This document shows positions 49,602 to 62,464 of a stretch of 64,000 bases of DNA, in pieces. A program made the position numbers and the translations under genes. Location: NCBI GenBank assembly GCA_038025085.1, contig CM076143.1, positions 13,687,501 to 13,751,500 on the forward strand, read 5' to 3'. This stretch comes from Tetragonia tetragonoides. Lineage: Eukaryota > Streptophyta > Magnoliopsida > Caryophyllales > Aizoaceae. How positions within the stretch are numbered: the stretch's first letter is position 1; each line of letters opens with the position of its first letter. Below the pieces are notes generated by a model, which was given only the letters and a program-made list of their open reading frames with translations, was not told where the DNA came from and did no database searches.

Positions 49602-49930
49602 TTCATTCTGAGTTTTTTTTTTTTTTAGACCATAATTTCGTTTTTTACAAGGTATAGTTTCATAGGATACACAAAGCTGTGTATACCGAAGGCCTAGAAA
49701 ATAAAATTTAATTGATTTTTACTAAACACTTTCTTGATTAGGCACATCCTTGGTTCAAAGATGTTGCATGGGTCCAACTTTACGAGATGGAAGCAGCCTT
49801 TAAGCCAGAGGTTGATGGGGAACTAGATACGCGAAATTTCACAACATTTGAAGAGGTACACATATTATTTTAGTCAGCACTTACAATTTTACTTGGTTTT
49901 CATTAGTATTTGCTCTTACTTATATTATTA

Positions 49931-51205
49931 CTAGGACTTTATCCATGCTACACACGGGCGACTCATTTATCACTATATTTTTATGTTCAAAATTAAAATC
50001 TGAATTTTTTTTAAATTATATATAGTTATATAAAGAATAATGAAATTTTTTTATTGGTCGAACTTTTACACATGTCACCACTCATCGTTCGCCTATTAAA
50101 AAAATAAAAATAATATATATCACTTGTCACTTAACTTGCAATTGTACATCATATATATAATTGAATAAATTGTCACTCCAAAAGTGACCCATGTTATTTT
50201 ATTTAAGCATATCCTTACAAATTTTATGTCTAATTTGTGCTTATACCCTCAAATATAAAACGTAATTAAATATTTAACTTTTGTCATATTAACGACGATC
50301 ATCCCCACAAATAAAAGTCAATCATTTTCACGTATACCAACTGATAATTTTTTTTTTATTAAACAACCATCGTCTTGATAGAAGTGCCCCTTAATTGTGT
50401 ATTTCACTAATCGCAATCTAAAAGTTGAAATAGAGACAAACCTTCTTCCAATTGGCAAAAAAATAGCGACAACTCACCATCAAGAAGAAGGAAAAATAAT
50501 AAATAATTCATCTAAATGTGACATTTGTACGTGACCTGTGCTTATTCCACCAAATTAATCACATTTTAATTATCACATAAGCTGCGCTTATCCCCGCAAA
50601 TATTAGTCAAATATCACCTATCATGTAAATCCCACAAATATATTATAACATGCAAATGATGACTTTATATATGACCCTTGTCACATTACATGCGCTTATC
50701 CCCATAAAATTAGGCAAATAAATATTAGTCACATGTTCATTGTCACATGACCTACTCCTGTCGCCACAAATATTAGTCAAATATCACGTAATACCCCAAA
50801 AATAAAATAGAACCAAAATGATGACTCTATGTGTGACCCTTATCACGCACATTACACACGTTTATCCCCTAAAATTAGGCAAATATATATTGCCACGTCA
50901 AAATACTTTTGTTGTCCACAATTATAAAACTCAATAAAAGTGGTAAAATAAGTGCACTTATACTCATATATATAAAACTTAATAAAATTAGTGGCCCAGA
51001 AAAGTATTTAAAAAAGGGGTCAAGTATTAAATAAATAATTTAATTATGACATTTAATACATTAAATTAAATATCATCATAAATACCATAATAAAAAATAA
51101 AAAAATAAATAAAAATGCAATAACCAATAAGATTGTGACACATGTCACATAACCGACGGCCAACGCTCTTACCCAAAAATATATATGTATAGTCTAATTG
51201 TTGTG
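49931..51205 (-). mobile_element. Helitron-like element in intron 9
   Basis: The minus strand is homologous to 17330-18291 plus 29371-29509. Its 3' end reads cccgtgtgtagcatggataa then agtcctag, with CTAG at 49931-49934. Internal ~150-bp segments containing gtcatcatt..gataagcgca..tatgtgata are repeated two to three times. The 5' end near 51205 is approximate. There is no ORF. Confidence 0.65.
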
Positions 51206-51230
51206 ATCGCTAACTTTCTCTACAAAATAT

Positions 51231-51348
51231 CTCTTATTATGAGGCCGCCTCAACTTGAAGTCATATCTTTAATCAAACATGATGTTAGTATGACGTTATA
51301 CTTGTTTGAGGCGCCTCAAATTGAGGTCGCCTCATATGAGTTTTTGTG
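51231..51348 (+). mobile_element. MITE family M, copy 5 (intron 9)
   Basis: Ends ttatgaggccgcctcaactt and ttgaggtcgcctcatatgag, centre aatcaaacatgatgttagta. Confidence 0.8.
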
Positions 51349-51444
51349 CTTCCTCTAATAATTAAAGGCAATAATATTTAGAGCTATATTATATTGTTGT
51401 TAAAATGTATAATGTTAATAAAAGCTATATCACTTTCCGGGACC

Positions 51445-52090
51445 CAGGGCCGTCTCAGACATTTTGGGGCTCTGTGCAAAAGTATAAATTAGGCCCTTGC
51501 TTGTTAATCAAATATTACTAAAATGAAAATTAACCTTATTACTGTACATTTGTAAACAACATTTGACATAAAGAGAGTAAGAAAAAAAGAGAATGATACT
51601 ATGATAATGTTGTTTTGTTTTGTAATTCATGCTGCCATGATAGTAAAGATGGAGAATTTTGTCGAATAATAGAAGAAGGGGCTATGTAAGATAGAATAAA
51701 CACTAAATACTCATGACTCAAAAATTGTAGCCAAAAATATCTCATGCTAATTGAAGCAAGTAAAAGAAAAAGAATGTAATTATAGGAGTGTGGGAAGGAT
51801 GGAAGAGAAAATTTTGGGAAGGAAAAGGATATAAGTAGGTAGTTATTTCTATAGAGAATTTTGGAAATGGCAATGAAAGAGTAAAATTGGGCAGTAATTA
51901 AAGAGTTAATTTTGGTAGTCTGGTGCTTTCAACTACTCACTTTACTCATATTAAACGCAATTAACGCATATTACTAGTACAAGAGAATTAAAAATTTTAC
52001 TTTAATTTTTTTTACTCAAAAATTTGAGGCCCCTAAATATTTTGGGCCCTGTGCGACCGCTCCACTTGCACTCCCATATAGCCGGCCCTG
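51445..52090. mobile_element. hAT-type element with 8-bp TSD at kinase exon 10
   Basis: Ends cagggccgtc and gccggccctg give an inverted cagggccg terminus. The perfect 8-bp duplication ccgggacc lies at 51437-51444 and 52091-52098. Length 646 bp, no transposase. The right flank is immediately followed by coding sequence of exon 10. The same terminal motif is present at 32177 and 60231. Confidence 0.93.
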
Positions 52091-52567
52091 CCGGGACCCT
52101 ACACCTCCTGCTAGAAGTGGATCATCTGGAAACTATCGAAAGGTAAAATTATCTTTCTTTAGCAAGTTTTATGTATAATTATCGATTTCAAGGATATATA
52201 CACTAAGCATGTTTGATGTTATCATTGTGGTCTATAAACTACGACATTTCAACCAATTAACCCTTTCACTATTTTATATGAACTTTTACAGAATATGAAA
52301 ACACCAGAAGACATTAGTTTTGTTGGTTACACATACAAAAATTTCGAGGCTGTCAAACGGTCATATGAAGGTATGAAAATATAAGGTAGAAATAGTTTGT
52401 GATTTTACTATATGTCTCCTTGCATTTCTTACTTTTTTGTATCGATATAAAAGATCCGAGCAATATTTATGTTTTCCATATTATTGTGATTAATTATTTG
52501 CTTGTTGAAACTTTACCCTTTTTATTTGCAAGTAGAACTTTTTGATGATGGATACTAACTACAATGA

Positions 52568-52678
52568 GTCTCTTATGAGTCCGCCTCAACATGAGAACAC
52601 TTTTATAAACAAACATGACGTTATGCTTGTTTGAGACGCTTTACTTGAGGCCGCGCGCCTCAAATGTGTTTTTGTGTA
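52568..52678 (+). mobile_element. MITE family M, copy 6 (intron 11)
   Basis: Ends cttatgagtccgcctcaaca and ttgaggccgcgcgcctcaaa; centre ataaacaaacatgacgttat. Confidence 0.75.
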
Positions 52679-52916
52679 CTAACAATCTCAAAAGTCAAAG
52701 ATGAGCGCACCCATGCATGGGCTAATCAGAATTACTTAATTTGAACTTGTAGATGAAAAGGAGAGTACAATGCTAAAACAATCATCTTCAGAACCTACCA
52801 TCAGTAATTGTTCTCTTCCATTCTCTTATTGATTAATTAAGACATATTTTAAAGATATCCATTACTTGATACTTTCTTTCTTCTTAGGTTACTCTGGAGT
52901 GGATATCTCTTCTTAA

Positions 52917-53330
52917 TATTTGGCAAGTTGTGGGGAAAAAAAGAAAATGGATAGCTAGCTAGGTACTCTTTCAAGTTAAATTCAGGTTTTTGTTGCCAAA
53001 AAATTGCTTAGTCCTACAATGTACATTATGATAGTGTATCAGTCTGGTTGTAAATCAAAGCTACTTGCGGGGACAATTTTTTTTCTTTTTGGTGAAAACT
53101 TACCGGGATAGTTTAGCAACACTAAACCTATGGACATGCTCATTGGTTTGTAAACATTATATATGTTAATATTAGTAGTAAAAAAAAAGTTGCTAAACTT
53201 TTAGAAGATTTAAGGAATATACTAGAGTATTATATAATTTTCATACAATTCTCAGCATTCATGGTTATTTAAATATCCAAACTATTACATGTGAGTACCC
53301 TTTTCTTGATTCACCATGATATTTTTAGAG
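52917..53330. other. Downstream flank of the kinase gene
   Basis: AT-rich with no ORF. It probably contains the 3' UTR, but no clear polyadenylation signal can be singled out. Confidence 0.4.
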
Positions 53331-53486
53331 CAAGTCTTGTGTGAATCTCATGTCCAACTCACAGAAAAATAGGGTCATTATTTAAAATTGTAGGGGTCAT
53401 TTATTATGAGTCGTGACTCTTGTTTTACTAAAAAGTAACCATTATCTTATCAAAAGTTATAGTAAGACCGTTTTAAACAAGTTTTT
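53331..53486 (+). mobile_element. MITE family R, copy 3
   Basis: Uninterrupted copy from caagtcttgtgtgaatctc to agtaagaccgttttaaacaa, with the same internal order as copies 1 and 2. Confidence 0.78.
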
Positions 53487-53705
53487 ATCTAGAGGAAAAA
53501 TGCAGATTGATTATCGAACTGATCGAAGCTGTTGTTTAGTCGAATTGACAAAATATACTTTTTTTAAGTTCATCTTTGTTTTGCGTTTGATTAAATTGGG
53601 TTAATTGAACAACTAGGGGATAAGTGTAGTGTGATGTGTCACTCTTAATTTATTTATTTTATGTTTGTAATCTGGTTCATTGTATGAATTTAGAAACCAA
53701 AAATT

Positions 53706-53903
53706 ATAACCAAGATGGGTTGGTGTAGTGGTTCAGCACTTCATCCCTGGAATAAGTGGTTGGGGGTTCGAATCCCAACTCTTGCGAATGGAACAAATCC
53801 CTTGGCCAGCCCCCTACCGCTTAGTGTGCTGACAGTTGGGGCGAGAGGATTAATCACTGTGGTCAACGGTAGATATCCTTGACAAAGACCAAAAAAAAAA
53901 AAA
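53706..53903 (+). mobile_element. tRNA-derived SINE with 14-bp TSD
   Basis: The head gggttggtgtagtggttcag carries the A box, and ggttcgaatcc is a perfect B box about 30 nt further on. The tail is an A-run after gacaaagacc. The perfect target-site duplication agaaaccaaaaatt lies at 53692-53705 and 53904-53917. It is a different family from the SINE at 5778. Confidence 0.92.
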
Positions 53904-54149
53904 AGAAACCAAAAATTGTTAAAGATGTTCTCCTTAATCATAATATCTATATAAATTAGGCATTTTCTAACAGTATTTGACAAGTGCATCTTTTTTAATT
54001 CAATGACAATAATAATCCATATATAGAACTTAATTAGTAAAGAGAGAATATTAGACTCATAGCAGTAAATCATTGGAGATAACGAAGTATTAAGAGGTGT
54101 ATATAATTTTTGTTTCACATTTCAAAAATTTAAATATCTTAGCTTACAC

Positions 54150-54474
54150 CAATGGACAAGAGCGCGAAATGCACTTTAAAACAAGACCAATTTGTCATAT
54201 ATCTTCTGCACTAAGCATTGGACGTGTCCATCTAAACAAGTTGTTTAGATTTATTCCGTCTAAGCGCGATTGTTTAGAGCTATTCCGTCTAAGCGAGCTA
54301 TTTATTAAGAATTTTTTTTATAAAAATAAAAATTTAAATACATCAAGAAAATATGTTTATTCATACATTACTAGTTATTTTTTCATAGTGAGCGTTATAC
54401 TTTGATTTTCAATGAGATTAATTATCACGTTACATTAATCACGAACGTGCAACAACACACGGGCATCTACCTAG
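54150..54474 (+). mobile_element. Helitron-like 3' end
   Basis: The sequence cgtgcaacaacacacgggca then tctacctag, followed by T, gives a cgtg/cacg hairpin and a CTAG end at 54471-54474, as in the other Helitron-like copies. The start is not defined and the coordinate given is arbitrary. Confidence 0.4.
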
Positions 54475-54724
54475 TTGCATGCTAAATAGGACAAAGATGA
54501 ATCAAATTGTTTGAGACACACAAAGTCTTAATAGGAGCAACAAAGTGATCAGCGTAATCCTCCATTTGTCACTCAATTGGGAACTAATGTTGCATTTTTC
54601 CTCTAGAAATGGACCAAGTACTTTGGCTCAAAAGCAATCTCACCTCCAAACTCAAACACAACAATATCGCTTGACAATCTGGAGCCTTTGGAAATGGAAG
54701 AAAATCCGAATTGCTTTGTTTTCA

Positions 54725-55131
54725 TGTTGGACTTGTAATTAAGTGGACCATGACTCAAGTAGTCGATATTCAGTTCAGTGTTAATATTCGGTTAAGTGGG
54801 CCAATAACACAAGTCCATTAAGTATTCAGTTAGGCCAAAACCTAATAGGATTCCAACGGTGGTAGGAATCCAATTAAGACCTATTATTAGGTTTGTGCCA
54901 CATCGGAAACTTCGGGTAAAGGGATCCCCGCTGTGGCAATATAAATATAAACCCCTTCAGTTCAGATAACTACCCTATTGCATATATTACTCACAGTGGA
55001 AGACTCCCATGCCTAGACAAAAAGTATTCAATGATGCGGTGCTCTCTCATGGCTTGAGGTTATTATAATTAATTCTATTTTGTACTAGTAGATTAATATT
55101 AATCGATTTATGTTTTTAGTCCAGTCCAATA
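54725..55131 (+). repeat. 5' LTR of the LARD element
   Basis: 407 bp with TG..TA ends. The last base pair has changed from the CA seen in the other LTR. Confidence 0.93.
54940..54947 (+). promoter_or_regulatory. TATA box in the LARD LTR
   Basis: The sequence tataaata, in context ggcaatataaatataaaccc, lies in the middle of the LTR. It is conserved in the other LTR near 61077, which supports a promoter role. Confidence 0.6.
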
Positions 55132-55150
55132 TGTAGTATCAAAGTAGGAT
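55132..55150 (+). other. Degenerate primer-binding site of the LARD element
   Basis: The sequence tgtagtatcaaagtagga directly follows the 5' LTR. It is a weak match to the usual tggtatcagagcc site. Confidence 0.45.
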
Positions 55151-56704
55151 TAATATTTCTACTAGTCTTACAAATAAAAGTTTTAGTTAATGAATATAGC
55201 TTCCGCCCTTTACCCACATGAGCGGTGTTTGTATAATATGCATTAGTATCACTGCACAAATTGAAATCTTGATTGATCAAAACTTCACTTGCTTTAGTTT
55301 AATTGATCGTGTAAGGTTTGATCAATTTAATTCTATGCCAATTTAAGTTTAGTTTGCGGTACCAATCTTTTGTTAATTGGGGCCTGAGATTGAAATTTAA
55401 TGATCTTTAGCTTGCTTCGGTTGATCATGATTGATAGTTCATAAATACAACAAATAAGTAAGTATGGGTGTTGATATTATGATTTTTAGGATGGGTCTGT
55501 ACATGTTTCGGTTATTATCGTTAATTACTATGACAAAGTGATTTATTCAATTCTTAAGTTTTAAGGATATATTTATTTATTTATTTATTTCAAATCTGAA
55601 AAACGTGAATATGCATCTGTTTAGAGTATTTAGTTTGGGGTAGCTTCAAACTACACATAAAAATTCAGAACCTTTTCTCAATGTATTAGAATTTAAGTTG
55701 AATATTATGATTAAAGTTCATTACATATAAGTGGAAATGGACATTATGTAGTTATAAAGAGATCTGATCGAGTCCAACTTGATATTTCAGAGTGATTAAG
55801 TTTTGAGTACATAAGATATTTAGTTTGCTTACAAATTGAAGTTTATTACTTTAAATTGAAGTATTTTTCAGTAATTAAGTTTAAGTTTAAATTTAAGATT
55901 GAGTATTTTTAGTATGGGTTTGATCACATGTATTTTTCATAGTCTTCTATATGTTTTTTTGTTAAAAGATTTAAAGTTTCAGGTGGTTTGAAACCATAGA
56001 TATATAGGCATGATAAATTATATATCCAAAGCGAAGTATTAAGATACGATTTGATTATGGGCATTGATTAAAAAAACAAATATAGATGGTGCTTATGGTC
56101 AAATCTAAAGTAAAAGCTCATATATTCAGTTGCTTGGTCACCTTTGTTCATTTAAAGCCAAACTTGGATGTTAATATTGTCCAATATATGTTTTAGTATG
56201 GGGTAAATATACAGTTTTTATTTAGTGCACCCACCTACAGAATAGGAAGATGTACCTGTTTTTTTTCCCCCTTAACACTATTCAGATATAATTCAGTGTG
56301 TTTTCTTTGTGCTCATTAGCACTAAGAAAGTTTGATATGTGATTAAATATGGGCGATTACTTCAGTTCTTGAAATATAATGACTTGGACATTCAAATGAA
56401 GATATTTAGAATATGTTTTTTTAGGCATGTCAAATACAACTTAAACTATGTTAGTTTTATGCATACAGTCTGTGCCTAATCATACAGGGTCGAAGTTTGT
56501 TGGGCCATATATCTGTCTTTATCGCATTATTGACCTGAATGCTCTTAGTTAAGTTGTGAATTAGATCTTCCACATATAAGCGTTTCAGAATAAGAAAAGA
56601 ATTCAGTTCAGTTTTTAAGTTGAGGTCAAATTATAATATGAATTTAATTTAATTAGAGTTTTTATCTCAAAAGAATCATATTATTGATTTGATTATTTTA
56701 GTAC

Positions 56705-57120
56705 AAGTGGAAGGTTTTTTCAGTAGATTGATCTTCTAGTGATTCAATAACAAATTTGGATGTTAGAAGATTAATTTGGACTTTTCAGTTATTCAGTTGG
56801 TTAGCCTTCTAGTGATTCAACAACAAATCTGGATGCTAGAAGATTAATCTAGTTTACAAGTTATTCGGTGGATCTATCTCTTGGCAATTTGACGACTATT
56901 GCATGCCAAAAGATTAATTTAATTAACTTTCAGTTTTTCAGTTGGTTAGTCTTTTAGTGATTCAACAACAAATTTGGATGCTAGATGACTATCTGTTAGT
57001 TCAGTCTTTTTCTGGTGATTCAGTAACAAATTTAGATGCCAGAAAATCAATAAGTTACAGTACTTCAGTAAGTTAATTTTTTGGGTGATTCAGCAATAAA
57101 TTTGGATGCCTAAAAATTAC
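56705..57120 (+). repeat. ~70-bp tandem repeat inside the LARD element
   Basis: About six diverged units share the pattern ttcagttggtt..cttctagtgattcaacaac, aaatttggatgctagaagatt, aat. The third unit is the most changed (ctatctcttggcaatttgac). Short ttcag-type motifs recur through the whole LARD interior. Confidence 0.75.
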
Positions 57121-60100
57121 TTGGTCTTTAGTGTATGTTATTTTCTAAATAACATATGCTTTCATCTTCAGTTGATCAGCAAAATCAGTTGTTTAATTCC
57201 AGTACTTAGTACTGGCTTTTCAGTAAACCGACCACATTTTCATTTCAGTTGCAGATCTTCATTTGATCCGCAAATAGCTCATATTTATATCATGCCTCCA
57301 AAATTGGGACACATGCATTGAAGTGTTTTTCCCCTGTGGTGTTAACTAAGCTCATACGGATGCAAAATTCTCATCTTAACTAACATTGTACTTATAACCT
57401 TTTCTATAAGTTCTTTCAGTGAAGAATACTGTTTTTTATTGAGCTTCTTTTATGCTAGTGATGTGAAATAATGTCCAGCTGTTATGGTTACCTTATTTTT
57501 CAGGTGGTTTTAGTATGTTGTTTCAATTTTTGAGGTGTATGTAAAACAAAGATAATAAAGACGTTTATCACTTACGATTTCCTCAATGTTGGTAGTTTCA
57601 TTGATATCCCATGATTCTCTTTGCTATTGCAGTATCCTCCATAAGCTGGTAATGGAGATCATTATTAAGGTTCATGAGCATCAAAATATTTTTGCTTGTT
57701 TTTTAGTCTCTTAAGAAATCATTGTCTCACTATTAAAGTAAAATACATTATTAGAAGATGTGTGATGTAAACCTCAACCTTAGGAAGAGTACTTCAGAAT
57801 AACTTAGACATCTTTATTTCCTAATTTTCAAGTATGGGGCAGACCCTCTTAAACTTTCAGAGGGGAGATAAAGGAGTTATTAAATGATCTTTAGAGAAAC
57901 ATGATAAAAGTAAAGTTCAGTGTTTTTTTTTATCCGTACATTTGGATAAAGTTTTTATGCATTATGTTATGTTATGAGACTCTTTTTGCACTATTACCAA
58001 GGTTAGAGTATGATATTCTTTAGTTTTCTTGGTATCTATATATTCAGTAATCCGCTTCCGCTTCAAAGGGGAACACATGCTCACACATAAGGGGGAAAGT
58101 TTGTAGATATATATGTGCGAGTGTGTTGAGTTAACTAAATTCATTAGATAACTTTGTGTGACACTCTTTGTTATTTCATATTGGTTTGATTCAACTTAAT
58201 TTTACATAAATTCAGTTCTGTTCATTACCTTTCAGTTCAATTCAGTTTTTTCTAGATGAATCAAACGGAGCTTGAGTCTCCCTCGTTGCTCAAAATTCTC
58301 CTTAGTTTTTGATTAATCAGTATTTCTATATATTGATATTTTTTTCTATAGCAAATTTTCAGAATGGATTTTTCCAAAATGTGGCATAAAATTTTCGGAT
58401 ATATTTCTTAAGGTACTGAATTGATGTGCGAAGTAGTGCATGCTTTAGTTCTTCCAATTCCAGTTTTTTAGTATATGAACGAATTTAGTATTTTATTATT
58501 TCAAATTGAGTAGCATTGATTTGACTTGAGCATATGACAAATATTACAGAAACTAGAGATATTATTCATCTTTGTTCATATCATATTTTCTTGTAAATAT
58601 CTCTTTTAACTTCGTTATTAATTATCATATTGAAGTCTTATGAAATGGGGGTGTGAATAAAAGTTTATTTCATGTTCTTCTGGTTATAAGAATTAGTTGA
58701 CTGTTGCTTTTTATGCTTATATTCAGTATATAGTATTTGGCCATGTTTATTAGTGTGCAATCACTAATATCATCTTGCATATGGGTGTTTACACTTAACA
58801 TAAATGTATCTTGTAAGTGTCTTATGTAATCCATGTGGAAGTTTAGAACTCTCCAACTATTCCACGATAGTGCGAAGCAGGTGACCTAGCTAGCAAGCAC
58901 CTGCGAATTCGCAGGTGGGGGTGAGAGCTATTCTAGGTCTATGTTTTTTCGTTTTTTTTTCAATATTTCACTAGTAAGTTGATTATTAAGAATTACATGA
59001 ACTTCAGTTTGATGGTTTAATTTCAGTTTATGTCATAAATGTTGTTTAATGGTAAGAGTTACAGTAACACATGCATGGCATCTGATTATGGTGATCAATG
59101 TCTAAACCTATGATAAGGAGTATTAAAATGATAAAGTCAGTGGGAGCAAAGTAATAATGATATACATATAGTTTTTGTGTTTATGAGAGACTAGCTAACT
59201 GCTACTTAGTGTCATTGACAGTGAGTGTCGTGTACCATTTGACTGTCTCGGTTTCTTTAGTTGCAACAAGGATAAAGATTCTTACTGTTTCAATAGACAA
59301 GTTTTTTGCTCCTACGTCTAATTTTCAGGAAACTTTTAGTGGTACAATGAGGTGCATTATATGTAGTATACCTATAAGTCATTGTGCTTCCGACTCCTTC
59401 AGAATTCAGTACAGTTAGCTATATAGTTTCAATTGAAGGTGATTCATGTATCATTAAGTCTATTTCATGTATTGTTGAATGTTTCTTTTACCATTTGACT
59501 TATATAGGATTAATTAAGTTTTTCGTGAGACACTTGATTATGTGAAGTAGATTAGATTTAGCCTAACATTATTTAAATTGTGCACTTATGTCATGGAGGA
59601 CATGTTTACTCCATGGTAACTTTAGTTTTCTTTCATAAAGTATAGAAAGATAATTTCTTCACGAGACAATAACACAGTAATTGAGTTATTTATGGAAACA
59701 TAAAGCTCATTTTATAATTTGCCATGACTTTCTGTTCACAAGCATGCTTGCATATTGACTTACAAAAAGTCTGTTATCTTACAGTTTAAAGCTATTGTCT
59801 ATTCAGTGCATATGGGAATCAAGATTTAAAGTTTAAGATTAAGTCGAGCTTATGTGTTTGCATGAAACACTTTGGTTTTATATGGCATTATATTTAAGTG
59901 GAATGCATGTATTATTATCACTTCAGTTATCTCTTTTCCCCCATTGGGAAATGATGTCCACTTTATCTGTTTAGTTGCTATTGAATGTGGTTGCAGGCCT
60001 TAAGAGGCTTAGTGAGACAAAATTCAGTATCCTTTCATATCGATTGTTTGGGTAAACTTCAGTTCAGTGCCTATCGGGCAACTTCAGTATAATGCCTTAC

Positions 60101-60230
60101 GGACAACTTCAGTTCAGTTGGGTTTATGGCTTGTTTCAGTTGCAAGTTTGGAATTATGGCAATACCATTGAGTCTTGTGAGGGAAGGAATAGGATCCTCT
60201 CAAGCGGGATGCCTGGACTGCTCTTGCAGT

Positions 60231-60594
60231 CAGAGCCGGTCCAAGGGGGTGGCCAGAGGGGCGACCGCCTAGGGCCCAGTCTGTAGAAGGCCCAAACAAC
60301 AATGCAAAATTAAGATAAATAAAAAAAATTGCAAATACTAAACATGAAAAAGGGTCTGGTTCCTTGGTTGAAAATGAGTTGTGTTGCTCCTTACCTATAT
60401 TAGATTTTGAGATCAAATCTCTTTGGCCCCCAATTTTCTATAATTTAAAATAATTTTTCATTCTTCATATCCTCATTTCCTAATACAGGGCCCAAATTTT
60501 ATTTTATTTTTTGCCGATAAAACAAGTTATTCATACTTAAGGGCCCTCATTTTTATCCCGCCCCAGGGCCTCAAAAACCTTAGAAACGGCCCTG
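60231..60594. mobile_element. hAT-type MITE, 364 bp, inside the LARD element
   Basis: Ends cagagccggtcc and gaaacggccctg; perfect 8-bp duplication cttgcagt at 60223-60230 and 60595-60602. The interior cctagggcccag..gaaggccc is shared with the element at 32177. Confidence 0.93.
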
Positions 60595-60863
60595 CTTGCA
60601 GTTTAGTGGGAGTTATAATTCTGGCTTGTGGCCCATCGTTTTGGGTTTATGTATGAGATAGCTACATTAGCATTGGTTTTTAAGTGGCCACAAATTACTC
60701 AAAATGTTTTTCAAAGTTTTTGAGTATTCTTAAGTATATTTTTCCTTATATATATAATTACTATATTTAAAGAATAAATCACAGTTTTATTACAAATTGT
60801 GTAAGTTTTTGGTTTTCAGTTTTTTCAGCGACTTTCTTGTAGTGTATGGTCCAAGTGGGAGAA

Positions 60864-61270
60864 TGTTGGACTTGTAATTAAGTGGACCATGACTCAAGTA
60901 GTCGATATTCAGTTCAGTGCTAATATTCGGTTAAGTGGGCTAATAATACAAGTCCATTAAGTATTCAGTTAGGCCAAAACCCAATAGGATTCCAACGGTG
61001 GTAGGAATCCAATTAAGACCTATTATTAGGTTTGTCCCACATCGGGAACTTCAGGTAAAGGGATCCCCGCTGTGGCAATATAAATATAAACCCCTTCAGT
61101 TTAGATAACCACCCTATTGCATATATTGCTCACAGTGGAAGACTCCCATGCCTAGACAAAAAGTATTCAATGGTATGGTGCTCTCTCATGGCTTGAGGTT
61201 AGTATAATTAATTCTATTTTGTACTAGTAAATTAATATTAATCGATCTATGTTTTTAGTCCAGTCCAACA
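60864..61270 (+). repeat. 3' LTR of the LARD element
   Basis: 407 bp with complete TG..CA ends. Confidence 0.93.
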
Positions 61271-61275
61271 TTTCA

Positions 61276-62099
61276 AACATACAAGCTAAGTTAGTATCTC
61301 CTTGATGTATGCAAGGAACACAAAAACCAAAGCTTTGGAATGTTGCTCCCCCATGGCCCCATGGATCATCATATCAAGCCTTAGGGAAAAAAGTGACCTA
61401 GTTAATAGAATGGGAAAACTAAAGTGCATTGCAAGTTTTCAGGTCGATCAAATGTATGTATGGCTGCAAGTCAGGTATATTATAGGAAGTCACCCAGCCC
61501 CAAAAAGTCGAAAACGACTATGGAACTTGACCGAAGGCCGGAAGATCCTTTATGCGGAGGACTCGCCAAAAAATTGTCAAGGACAATTCCGAACTGTACA
61601 ATTTGGAAACGAAATACTCTACTAGCACTTTGGCTTGATTAAACTAATAATACTTAAGACCCAGCCACAGACAACCATAGTGAAACAATTAATGTCATAT
61701 GGCATTTAACATGCAATTAAGGAAAATGTTTGGTTGACTCAGTGGGTAGGCAATCCATATTTACTTTGTATCTATCTCTCTCCTACCTTAAATGCTATTT
61801 TTTGGGAATAGAGGAGAGAGAATCTGAAAATAGAAGAGAGAGATAGATACATAAGGAGGTGGGTTGTCAACCCAGTGGGTGGATATATCATTCTCCTGCA
61901 ATTAATCCAAATACTATAATTTTTTGAAACATGCTATATTATATTTTATACAATTTCATTAAAGCAATAAATCAAGCACATAGAATCATAAGAAGCATAA
62001 AGAAACAAACGAAAGAGCAATGTAGAGGATTACATAGTTTCGAGATTTACAAAACGCAAAAACTTAAAAAGGACCGTCCTATACAATTAGGCTGCTTCA
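61276..62099. other. Gene-free stretch
   Basis: Short frames (61302-61625 and 61424-61642) have no recognisable domain. A short aagagagaga-type inverted pair lies around 61775-61850. Nothing else is seen. Confidence 0.4.
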
Positions 62100-62464
62100 C
62101 ACGTCAGCGGACGAAAATAATTAAATGCTCATCTCTCCTTCTCGGCCTTCACCCTGCACTCTCTCTCCTCATTCTTTTCCGCTCCACCCATTTAGCCGAC
62201 CCTTTTCCAAATCCCATTTCCGCCACTTTCTGTAGAAGATCTCCTCCAATAACCCAAACCCCCTCTCTCTCCTCTCCTTGTTCACCCAATATAACCCCAA
62301 TAGTCTTGAAATCTAAAACCAAATCGAAGTCTAAAGCTGCTGGCATAAAAATGGCTTCTACAGGCAGCGCTACCAGTGTCGATCGCGGCCCATCATGGCA
62401 GCAACCACCTGTCCTTATACTCAATATTGTTTCTGCTACTGAATTCAGTTTGATTACCTGTTGA
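62100..62464 (+). CDS. Possible first exon or gene fragment, unknown product
   Basis: Codon usage and base composition change here: C-rich, with a Ser/Pro/Thr-rich reading. An ATG at 62351 (MASTGSATSVDRGPSW) follows a purine-rich AAAA context. The frame stops at 62462. I do not recognise the protein and no downstream exon is visible. It may be a captured gene fragment or a 5' UTR with first exon cut off by the repeats that follow. Confidence 0.25.

Larger units (their letters stand above)
54725..61270 (+). mobile_element. LARD-type LTR retrotransposon, 6.5 kb, no coding region
   Basis: LTRs of 407 bp (54725-55131 and 60864-61270) start tgttggacttg and end ccagtccaata/ccagtccaaca. By eye they differ at about 17 sites (~96% identical), nearly all transitions. 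The perfect 5-bp duplication tttca flanks them (54720-54724 and 61271-61275). A purine tract precedes the right LTR (tccaagtgggagaa). The 5.7-kb interior is AT-rich and I see no gag or pol motif in any frame. It carries a ~70-bp tandem array and an hAT MITE. Large, non-coding and LTR-bounded fits the LARD class. Confidence 0.93.
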
